Source: Candidatus Zixiibacteriota bacterium
GTDB taxonomy: Bacteria > SM23-81 > DAOVCL01
Length of the DNA stretch: 9,013 nucleotides
Direction of reading: 5' to 3'
NCBI GenBank assembly: GCA_030670005.1
Contig: DAOVCL010000073.1
Location: forward strand, 1-9,013
Shown here one piece after another: positions 1 through 6,583 of this stretch. The notes under the pieces are model-generated. The model was not told where the DNA came from. It did not search any database and saw only the letters and a list, made by a program, of their open reading frames with translations. Positions within the stretch are counted from its first letter, which is position 1; every line of letters begins with the position of its first letter. The position numbers and the translations under genes are program-made.

Positions 1-1
1 G

Positions 2-145
2 CCCATTATCCCGGAATTAAGGGCCATCTGGGATGCGATGAAGCCCGGTTATCAGGCAGTCTTAGGTGGACAGTTATCCCCGGAAAAGGCAGCTAAGGTT
101 ATCCAAAAGGAAGCGATCAAGAAGATAAAAGAGATGAGGGAATAA
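2..145 (+). CDS. Maltose/maltodextrin-type ABC transporter substrate-binding protein, C-terminal fragment
   Basis: Only the last 47 codons are inside the window; the gene begins to the left and ends in TAA. The visible tail starts PIIPELRAIWDAM and continues through a short helix with LSPEKAAKVIQKEA to a lysine-rich end. Periplasmic sugar-binding proteins of the MalE type (SBP family 1) finish with this pattern: a P-x-IPE/Q segment, a W-containing helix, then a helix carrying a P-E-x-A-x-x motif. It would capture a sugar outside the inner membrane and deliver it to the two permeases that follow on the same strand. The identification rests largely on this context plus the tail pattern; the ligand cannot be deduced from 47 residues. 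Maltose or maltodextrin is suggested by the permeases, not by this fragment. Confidence 0.8.
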   Translation, partial: PIIPELRAIWDAMKPGYQAVLGGQLSPEKAAKVIQKEAIKKIKEMRE

Positions 146-177
146 ACAACTAACCCCAGCTATTCATATAAAATTTA

Positions 178-314
178 GCCACAAAGACACTAAGTCACTA
201 AGAAGATTAAACGTAAAATCACTCGTTTATTAAACTTAGTTTCTCTGCGTTAATCTATAAACGTTTGTTTAATCCATATTTAATCGAGACTTTGGGTCTT
301 GGTGCCTTTGTGGC
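178..314. repeat. Imperfect inverted repeat in the binding-protein/permease gap
   Basis: The left arm gccacaaagacactaag (178-194) matches the reverse complement of cttggtgcctttgtggc (298-314) at 15 of 17 positions, and weaker similarity continues inward to about 212 and 277. A further piece around 234-253 (cttagtttctctgcgttaat) resembles the same family in reverse. Transcribed RNA could fold into a long stem between the binding-protein gene and the permease genes. Sequences of the type CACAAAGACACTAAG recur between genes in many environmental genomes, so this is probably a dispersed repeat and not a gene-specific site. Confidence 0.6.
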
Positions 315-338
315 ATATGAACAATTCAGGCTAAAAGG

Positions 339-1241
339 ATGAACTTTGCTACTGGCTTTCAGAGGATAAGACGAGAGAAGTTTGCCTACTACCTCATTGC
401 CCCAGCCCTTTTGGTGATGTTCTGTGTTGTCTTCTATCCCTTCGTCTATAACATTCTCCTCTCCTTCTCCAATATGAGTATGACCCATTTCCGCCACTGG
501 AAGCTGATAGGGCTGAGACAGTATATAAAGGTCTTCTCTGAGGGGATATTCTACTCCGTTTTCTTTAAGACTGCCCTATGGACGGTAGTTAATGTCTTCT
601 TCCATGTGGTTATTGGGGTCTCCTTAGCCCTGATTTTGAACCGCCCATTGGCCGGCAGATTTATCTTCCGCACCCTTCTCATCCTCCCCTGGGCTGTTCC
701 CCAGTATATAACTGCCCTTACCTGGAGGGGGATGTTCCACCACGAGTATGGGGCCATTAACCTCTTTTTAGCCAAATTCCTCCACCTACCCGCAGTAAAC
801 TGGCTGAGCAATCCCAACACCGCCTTTATGGCCTGCATCCTGACCAATGTCTGGTTGGGTTTCCCCTTTATGATGGTTATCGCCTTAGGGGGGTTGCAAA
901 GCATCCCCCAGGAGCTTTATGAGGCGGCAGAGGTAGACGGGGCCAGTCCGTTTCAAAGATTAAGGAGGATCACCCTTCCCATGCTTAAGCCAGTGATGAT
1001 CCCGGCTATTACCTTGGGGGTGATCTGGACCTTTAATAACCTCAATGTGGTCTGGCTGGTCTCCAATGGGGGAGAGCCATCGGACAAGACCCATATTCTG
1101 GTTTCCTATGTCTATAAGGCCGCCTTTAATCTCTATCGCTATGGCTATGCCGCTGCCCTCTCTATGGTCATCTTTTTCATACTCCTTCTCTTCGGGATAA
1201 ACTTCATCAAAAGGACCAAAGCGACGGAGGGCATATACTGA
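339..1241 (+). CDS. Carbohydrate ABC transporter permease, MalF/UgpA type
   Basis: A 300-residue inner-membrane permease, one half of the translocation pore of a CUT1-family sugar importer. Hydrophobic segments lie at about residues 17-41, 77-100, 108-128, 163-185, 221-241 and 268-290, giving the expected six helices. The cytoplasmic EAA loop that docks on the ATPase is clear at residues 195-214 (EAAEVDGASPFQRLRRITLP). The segment LPWAVPQYITALTWRGMF (116-133) is typical of MalF-like proteins. It lacks the large periplasmic loop of enterobacterial MalF, as is usual outside that group. The ATG at 339 is the only sensible start because a TGA lies in frame at 318-320; the AAAGG directly in front is too close for an ideal ribosome site. 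The next gene overlaps it by one base (TGATG). No ATPase gene is in the window; CUT1 systems often share one encoded elsewhere. Confidence 0.93.
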   Translation: MNFATGFQRIRREKFAYYLIAPALLVMFCVVFYPFVYNILLSFSNMSMTHFRHWKLIGLRQYIKVFSEGIFYSVFFKTALWTVVNVFFHVVIGVSLALILNRPLAGRFIFRTLLILPWAVPQYITALTWRGMFHHEYGAINLFLAKFLHLPAVNWLSNPNTAFMACILTNVWLGFPFMMVIALGGLQSIPQELYEAAEVDGASPFQRLRRITLPMLKPVMIPAITLGVIWTFNNLNVVWLVSNGGEPSDKTHILVSYVYKAAFNLYRYGYAAALSMVIFFILLLFGINFIKRTKATEGIY

Positions 1242-2077
1242 TGCAGAAGAAACAGAATCCCCTTAAGCTCGGCCTCATCTACCTATTTCTTACCATTTTT
1301 ACCCTGGCTACTATCTATCCCATCCTCAGAGTGATATCCATCTCCCTCAGGCCAGGTGACAGGCTCCTCTCTACCTCCTTGGCTTTAATTCCCCCCGATT
1401 GGACCCTGAATTCATATCGCCAGCTCCTCTTTGACTCACCCTTTTTGAGGTGGCTCTTAAACAGCAGCTTGATTGCCCTGGTGGTAACCATAACTGGGGT
1501 GGCTTTAGCCTCCACCGCGGGATATTCCTTCTCAAGATTCAGATTTCCAGGGAGAAGCTTTTGGCTGGGAACCGTTTTGACCACTCAGATGTTTCCCGCT
1601 ACTATGTTGCTTCTTCCCCTCTATGTGATGCTGGCCAAATTGAGGCTGATCAACACCTATCTGGGGCTGATTGTGGCCTATTCTGCCACTGCCCTCCCCT
1701 TTTGCATCTGGCAGATGAAGGGATATTATGACACCATACCGCCCAGCCTGGAGGAGGCGGCCAGAATAGATGGTTGCAGTAGGTTCAGGTCCTTCTACAG
1801 GATTGTCCTCCCCCTGGCCTCACCGGCCCTGGTGATCACTGCCCTCTTTTCCTTTATGAGCGCCTGGGCTGAGTATATGGTGGCTGCCCAGATCCTGCAG
1901 AGCCCCAACCTCTTCACCCTTCCCTTAGGACTGAAACAGTTTCAATCCAATATGACCACTCAATGGGGGCTCTATGCCGCCGGTTCGGTGGTGGTAGGGA
2001 TTCCAATCATCATCCTCTTTCTCATCCTATCCCGCTGGCTCATCTCCGGCCTCACCTTAGGGGGCGTAAAGGGATAA
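1241..2077 (+). CDS. Carbohydrate ABC transporter permease, MalG type
   Basis: A 278-residue inner-membrane permease, partner of the preceding one. Hydrophobic helices lie at about residues 11-34, 72-94, 108-132, 140-158, 196-218 and 245-268. The EAA loop is at 172-191 (EAARIDGCSRFRSFYRIVLP), and the segment TQMFPATMLLLPLYVM (115-130) is characteristic of MalG-like proteins. The C-terminus GLTLGGVKG closely matches the end of maltose-type MalG proteins (GLTAGGVKG in Escherichia coli). This is the best sequence hint that the system carries maltose or maltodextrins. Translation is probably coupled to the upstream gene: the start overlaps its stop by one base, and a good GGAGGG ribosome site sits at 1226-1231, nine bases ahead. 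It is the last gene of the plus-strand run. Confidence 0.93.
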   Translation: MQKKQNPLKLGLIYLFLTIFTLATIYPILRVISISLRPGDRLLSTSLALIPPDWTLNSYRQLLFDSPFLRWLLNSSLIALVVTITGVALASTAGYSFSRFRFPGRSFWLGTVLTTQMFPATMLLLPLYVMLAKLRLINTYLGLIVAYSATALPFCIWQMKGYYDTIPPSLEEAARIDGCSRFRSFYRIVLPLASPALVITALFSFMSAWAEYMVAAQILQSPNLFTLPLGLKQFQSNMTTQWGLYAAGSVVVGIPIIILFLILSRWLISGLTLGGVKG

Positions 2078-2376
2078 CTGGCTTCGAGGATTTTCTGGAA
2101 ATCTGTAAGAGTTCACCGCGGAATCTCACGAGGAAAAGCAATTAAGAATTAAGAATGGGGTTTCCCTGATTCTTGGGGAATGATTCCTGTTTTTCTGTGC
2201 TTCTCCGTGGTTATCTGTGGTGAATTTACCACGGAATCTCACGGAATGGTCAACCAAACAATTAGCAAGTTAAAATGAGATAAAAGCGAAGATGCCATTT
2301 TCCATTGATAATTGTTCATTGATAATTGACCGTTTTTTAGTCAGTCCGTGTTTATCCATGGTGAGCTATTTCCAAT
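2078..2376. repeat. Gene-free stretch with degenerate dispersed repeats
   Basis: No convincing coding region is present. Three repeat groups are visible. (a) ccgcggaatctcacg at 2116-2130 recurs as ccacggaatctcacg at 2229-2243. (b) ctccgtggttatctgtggtgaa (2203-2224) has a direct relative at 2346-2364 and roughly the reverse complement of the 2112-2132 piece. (c) cattgataattg occurs twice with a 14-bp period at 2303-2330. A short aattaagaattaagaatgg run lies at 2139-2157. These look like decayed copies of intergenic repeats, not gene remnants. Confidence 0.5.
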
Positions 2377-2430
2377 AAAAAAGCCCCTGGACCCTTTGGC
2401 TCAGGGGTTTTAGATCTGGCTTTTTTCCGC
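2377..2430 (-). terminator. Rho-independent terminator of the minus-strand operon, probably bidirectional
   Basis: Read on the minus strand just after the phosphatase stop, CCCCTG (2402-2407) and CAGGGG (2384-2389) form a GC-rich stem flanked by AAAA and TTTT, with a 12-base loop, followed by GCTTTTTTATT. This is a textbook intrinsic terminator. On the plus strand the same hairpin is followed by TTTTAGATCTGGCTTTTTT, so it could also stop readthrough from the convergent permease genes more than 300 bases upstream. Confidence 0.88.
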
Positions 2431-2432
2431 AG

Positions 2433-4259
2433 CTATCTGAGAAGTAAGACCTTCTCGCTTTGGCTCTCCTCGCCTACCAGCAAGCGGCAGATGTATACTC
2501 CACAGGGGAGGTCTTGGGAGAACCTGTCCCTCCCCTCCCAGCGTATGGTATAATAGCCGGGGCTCTGCTTCTCTTTCACTAAAGTCTTTACCTCTTGGGC
2601 CAAGAGGTTGTAAACCCGAAGGGTGACCGCCGACCGCGGTCCGCCGCCGGCCGACAGGCGGTAGTGGATGGTGGTGGTGGAGTTGAAGGGGTTGGGATAG
2701 TTGGGAAAGAGGTGAATCTTCTGGGGAAGTTGGCCTCCTCGTCCTTCAGGCCGAGAGGGGACGGCGGTCAGGTTAAGGGTATCAAATGTCCTCCCCTCTG
2801 TATCTTTGGCCTCAAGCCTGAGATGGGATCCAGCCACGGTAACCTGGCAGAAGTGGTAAATGCTGCAGGAGTAGGCGGTCCACCAGCTTGAGCCCACGGG
2901 ATAGAGAGGAGCCCCTGCCCCGCCAGAGACTATGTAGACCACTCCATCGATGGGGTTGTTGATGGGGATGCTCCTCTCATAATCGTGGTCGTGTCCATTG
3001 AAGACAATATCCACCCCATAGCTCTCAAAGACTGGGCACCATACATTCCTGATATCCAGCCTGCTACCATGATTTCCAGAGCTGTAAGGGGGCTGATGGA
3101 AGAAGACAAATATCCATTGAATTCGAGGGTCCTGCCTGACCTCTTTGAGGTCATTCTTCATCCAGAGGTACTGATAACTTTGGGTGGTGCACTCGGCAGG
3201 CTCAGAGCTGAGGACGACAAAGTGGCTGTTCCCATAGGTGAAGGAGTAGTAGGCCTCATCAGGCTTGCGAAAGCCAGATGGGTTGTTCACCGGTGGGTTT
3301 GGCTCAGATGGGGTATGCACTGGAAGGTAGAAGAGTTCGTAGTAGAGGGAGGAATTCTCCTCGTGATTTCCTATACAGGCCATAAAGGGGCTGTGATCCA
3401 TCAGATCCGACATAGTGGAGAACCATTCATCCCATTGGGCCTGGTTCCGGCCATCTTCCACCATATCCCCGCTAAATACGGAAAAATCTGGGTCGGCCTG
3501 GATAACGGCATCCTTTACCCTTCTCCTCTGATAATCATCTGTCCTGGAATCCCCCCAGACGACAAAGGTAAAGGGTTGAGAGGTATCCTGGGGCGCCGTC
3601 TTAAAGGTGTGATCCCCGCTGGTGTAGCCCCCTGGTGTCAAAACCCGATAGTGATAAAGATTTCCCGGGGCCAACCCCGTAAGCTCCAAGCTGTGTCGGT
3701 AAACGGTGTTGGTGTCGCTGATGGTGAGACCATAAGTGGTATCGAAGCCATATTCAACCAGGCTCTCGCCCGGAGTCTCCGTCTCCCAACTTATGGTTAT
3801 GGTTGACTCAGGATCTCCCACAAAGGATAGATAAGGATCTCTATCCCTGGGTGTGAGCGTATCCCTCCATCTGGCCACCACATCGTAGATGGTGACGGCA
3901 GATTCGGGGATGGTATAGGTGCGGTGGGGGATCTCCTCCCCTGCGGGTCCCTTCTCCACCGTCTGCCAGCTCCCTCTGGTATATTTGTATTGGATTTCGG
4001 TGAAAGGGGAGAATTCTAAGGAGATCTGCCAGGTTTCATCCTGGTCAAAGATGAGAGGAAGATCGTGCTCTTGGCCATCTGTGCCCGCCTGTCCAGGCCC
4101 TGGATCCCAGTGGTTGAAGTCCCCGGCGATATAGATCAGGTCTCCAGATGGGGTCTGGGGTGGGACGGTGACCTTAAATGTCACCTCCACCCCCAATAGT
4201 GGCCTAAACCAGAGGAGAACGAAGAGAGCAGCCAACCATTTTATCTTAGAAAAAGCCAT
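2433..4259 (-). CDS. Secreted purple-acid-phosphatase-like metallophosphoesterase with CBM20-type module and T9SS-type sorting domain
   Basis: A 608-residue exported, probably surface-attached enzyme expected to hydrolyse phosphate esters. Residues 1-23 form a signal peptide. Residues 25-118 match the CBM20 starch-binding pattern (GDFNHWDPG; IQYKYTRGSWQTVEKG; RTYTIP), with W51 and W98 placed like the two starch-contact tryptophans of fungal glucoamylase. Residues 140-222 are the fibronectin-like N domain of purple acid phosphatases. The catalytic domain (about 228-480) holds all five metallophosphoesterase blocks: GDSR (D237), GDMVEDG (D265), GNHE (N298, H299), FFHQPP (H388) and GHDHDYER (H423, H425). 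The tyrosine that normally follows in block II (GDxxY) is Glu268. Residues 518-608 (NYPNPFN to KVLLLR) are a FlgD-like/T9SS sorting domain. The ribosome site GGAGGTG is at 4265-4271. The gene lies 47 bases after the protease gene, ends in TAG and is followed by a strong terminator. The natural substrate is unknown. Confidence 0.9.
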   Translation of the reverse strand: MAFSKIKWLAALFVLLWFRPLLGVEVTFKVTVPPQTPSGDLIYIAGDFNHWDPGPGQAGTDGQEHDLPLIFDQDETWQISLEFSPFTEIQYKYTRGSWQTVEKGPAGEEIPHRTYTIPESAVTIYDVVARWRDTLTPRDRDPYLSFVGDPESTITISWETETPGESLVEYGFDTTYGLTISDTNTVYRHSLELTGLAPGNLYHYRVLTPGGYTSGDHTFKTAPQDTSQPFTFVVWGDSRTDDYQRRRVKDAVIQADPDFSVFSGDMVEDGRNQAQWDEWFSTMSDLMDHSPFMACIGNHEENSSLYYELFYLPVHTPSEPNPPVNNPSGFRKPDEAYYSFTYGNSHFVVLSSEPAECTTQSYQYLWMKNDLKEVRQDPRIQWIFVFFHQPPYSSGNHGSRLDIRNVWCPVFESYGVDIVFNGHDHDYERSIPINNPIDGVVYIVSGGAGAPLYPVGSSWWTAYSCSIYHFCQVTVAGSHLRLEAKDTEGRTFDTLNLTAVPSRPEGRGGQLPQKIHLFPNYPNPFNSTTTIHYRLSAGGGPRSAVTLRVYNLLAQEVKTLVKEKQSPGYYTIRWEGRDRFSQDLPCGVYICRLLVGEESQSEKVLLLR

Positions 4260-4281
4260 CTTTTCACCTCCGTGTATTTAA

Positions 4282-4300
4282 CCTCTTGGGCGGGAAGAGG
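4282..4300 (-). other. Small intergenic hairpin between protease and phosphatase genes
   Basis: On the minus strand CCTCTT and AAGAGG form a 6-bp stem around a seven-base C-rich loop, followed by TTAAATA. The T-run is too poor for an efficient terminator. It may weakly attenuate or protect the mRNA between the two genes, or mean nothing. Confidence 0.3.
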
Positions 4301-4306
4301 GGGGCA

Positions 4307-6580
4307 TCATTTGAGCAGGATAAGCTTCTTTGTTTTGGTATAACCGTCAACTTTAAGCTGATAGAGGTAAATGCCGCTGGAAACCGGTTGACCTTTATCA
4401 TTTCTTCCATCCCAATAGGCCCAATGAGATCCCACCTTTTGGTCTCCATTCACCAAGGTTTTGATCTTCTGGCCCAGGATGTTGAAAATAGAAAGCTTAA
4501 CCCTCCCCGCTCTGGGAAGTGCGTATTCTATAAGGGTCCTTGAGTTGAAGGGATTAGGGTAATTCTGAGCCAAGTTAAATTCTTGTGGAATAGGAAGAGG
4601 TGTCGGTTCCTCCTCAACATTTACCTCTATATCTTTCCCCCCTTTCTTATAGTAAATCTCGTCGTTCCCATCTCTGTTATCTCTCCATACCACATGAATC
4701 TTGAGCTTACCTGAGTTATCTATTGCGATTGACGGAAACACAGAAATTGAATCATCCGCTGTCAATCTCACATCTGGATCCCAACTATCCCCCTGATCAG
4801 GGGAACATTTATAGTAGATCTCGAAATTGAGGTCACCTGCTCGGTTATCATCCCACACAAGGTGAACCCTGCCTGAATTATCTGCAGCTATCCGTGGATC
4901 CCAGGAGTTTACAGCATCATTTGTCAGCCTTATATCTTCCCCCCAAGTCTTGCCTCCATCCGTTGAACACTTGTAGTAGATTTCAGAATTCCCGTCCCGC
5001 CGATCCTCCCAGACCACATAGACTCCATTTGAGCCATCTGTTGCTATGCAGGGATACCATGATTCTGCAATTACATTATGAGTCAATCTCACATCAGGGC
5101 CCCAGCTATTCCCCCCGTCTGTTGAACGCTTGTAGTAAATCTCATAGTCGTTATCCCTGCTGTCAAACCATACCAGATGGACTCTACCTGAGTCATCTGT
5201 GGCTATCGAAGGCTGACAGGATTCTCCAGGATCGTTGGTGAGTATCGTTTCCGTTCCCCAACTGTCTCCACCATCCGTAGAAAGCCGGTAGTAGATATAT
5301 CGGTAATCATCCCACACCACATGCACTCGGCTTCCAGGGCCTGTTGCTATTGAAGGGGACTCAGAATCCGTGATGTTGTGTGACAATCTGATATCTGAGC
5401 CCCAACTGATGCCACCATTGGTGGAATGTTTGTAATAAATGCCGAAATCTCCCTCCCTGCGGTCTACCCACACCACATGCACCCTCCCATAACCTCCACC
5501 CGTAGCTATTGATGGGGAGCGAGAGACCGCGGAGTTGGCTGTTAGCCTCATATCTGAATCCCAACTGTCACCACCATCTGTAGAATGTTTATAGTAAATT
5601 TCATAATTACCGTCGCGTTTGTCGGACCACACCACATGAACCCAACCATAATCTGTTGCTACCTTTTGCCCCCAAGACCAAGCAGGATTGGATGTGAGCC
5701 TGGTGTCCGGCCCCCACTCAAACCTTGGAGGAGCCTCCGTCCATATCTTCAGCTCAGGGTCACCCAGGATGTTCATAAGATAATACTCCGTTTCGGTTAG
5801 ATCACCACTACCAAAGTAAGTGCGCATATATTGCTTGCCATAGTCACAGGCCGCTTGGAAATTTTTGATATCCTGTTCAAAGATACCTCGATAGATACCG
5901 ATAGCCAGGGAATCGTTCCAAAAAGAGAAGCTTACATTGGTGGCGCCAAAATACCCCACTGCCCCTTGATCTTGGTTGACAAATGTCTCACCCATACAAC
6001 GAGAGGAATGCTTGTAGTTGTTCGCCAGACAGGTTGGAGCAATTACAACAGGCAATTTTCCTCCATTGGTGAGTGCATTGACATCAGAGGTCTGATAAAT
6101 GGTGATATAACCACCCTCCGCACCCCCGTACCATCCCGTTTCACTGCCGTGTCCTCTGAAGGTCAAAAATGTTCGGCCTTTATTTATGGCAGCAGTAACC
6201 TTAGACGGTGATGCAAATCCTGAACGCTCATATAGAGTGTCAACTTGTGTATAGCCATGAGCTAAAAGGATATCCCTAATCGTTTGGCACGTTTCTTCGA
6301 AGATTCTTGGCGAATCACCTACTTTTTGATGAGCACCTACGCCAGTTGCCATCCTATACCAGCTTGTCCCTTCAAGGCAAGGCTCGCTCTCATAGCCTAC
6401 CATCTTATCCACCATTGTCTCGCACTCTGCCACCGTATTGGCAGGAATCCTTCCAATCAAGACATCGGAGTAATAGTCCGTTCCAGCGACTAAGGAATAG
6501 GTGTGATCATTTGGGATTAAACCGTAACACTGCCAATAATATGTATATTGCGCTTGCGCGCTACAATAGCCCCAACGCCA
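4307..6580 (-). pseudogene. Peptidase C25 (gingipain-type) gene, distal part after the in-frame TAG: catalytic core, Asp-box repeats, sorting domain
   Basis: This part continues in the same frame as the segment beginning at 7525 and is separated from it only by the TAG at 6581-6583; 757 codons follow without a stop. In numbering of the joined protein (start 7525, TAG as position 315), the C25 core continues with a DYYSDVLIGRIPA segment. It holds the catalytic His459 in FRGHGSETGW and the nucleophile Cys499 in VVIAPTCLANNY. Residues 606-960 comprise seven units of about 50 residues of the form RLT...PSIAT...VHVVWxDxRDGxxEIYYK. The first six carry an Asp-box (STDGGDSW or a variant), suggesting a sialidase-like propeller. 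Residues 981-1072 are a FlgD-like/T9SS sorting domain (NYPNPFN, ending KLILLK). The only early alternative start is TTG at 6460; it has no ribosome site or signal peptide, so independent translation is unlikely. Functional unless the TAG is real and not read through. Confidence 0.85.
4646..5710 (-). repeat. Seven sialidase-type (Asp-box/BNR-like) protein repeats
   Basis: Tandem units of about 50 codons inside the C25 gene. Each runs from an RLT strand through P-S-I-A-T and V-H-V-V-W to E-I-Y-Y-K. Asp-boxes occur in the first six (STDGGDSW, STNGGISW, STDGGDSW, STDGGNSW, STDGGKTW, SPDQGDSW); the seventh ends at KKGGKD. The third unit is shorter, having lost the RDGxxE loop. The DNA copies have diverged, so this is an old amplification. 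Such repeats usually build beta-propellers for binding or protein contact. Confidence 0.85.
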
Positions 6581-6583
6581 CTA
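6581..6583 (-). other. In-frame TAG stop inside the peptidase C25 catalytic domain
   Basis: The plus-strand bases cta at 6581-6583 give TAG in the frame that is open from 7525 to 4307. The residues before it are LLVGDTGILPVCHFK and those after it begin WRWGYCSAQAQ. A protein ending here would have a signal peptide and propeptide but neither catalytic residue. TAG is also the natural stop of the phosphatase gene (2433-2435), which argues against general reassignment of TAG in this organism. Confidence 0.95.

Noticed and set aside
178..314. CRISPR-like or transposon-end repeat
   Set aside because: There is no regular repeat-spacer array, no transposase and no flanking target duplication. The element is a single imperfect inverted pair.
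551..904. Minus-strand open frame of 117 codons opposite the first permease gene
   Set aside because: It is a shadow of a clear six-helix permease with an EAA loop; no motif or ribosome site supports it.
2985..3806. A 273-codon open frame on the plus strand
   Set aside because: It lies wholly opposite the phosphatase gene, whose protein carries five conserved catalytic blocks across the same DNA. It has no recognisable domain or ribosome site, and is a shadow frame.
6458..6460. TTG as an independent start for the distal half of the protease
   Set aside because: No ribosome site precedes it, the product would lack a signal peptide, and the open frame extends upstream to the TAG with family-typical sequence (DYYSDV) before it.
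6581..6583. TAG as pyrrolysine or genome-wide reassigned codon
   Set aside because: The phosphatase gene ends in TAG immediately before a strong terminator. No pyl genes are visible, and C25 proteases are not known to contain pyrrolysine. Local readthrough is not excluded.
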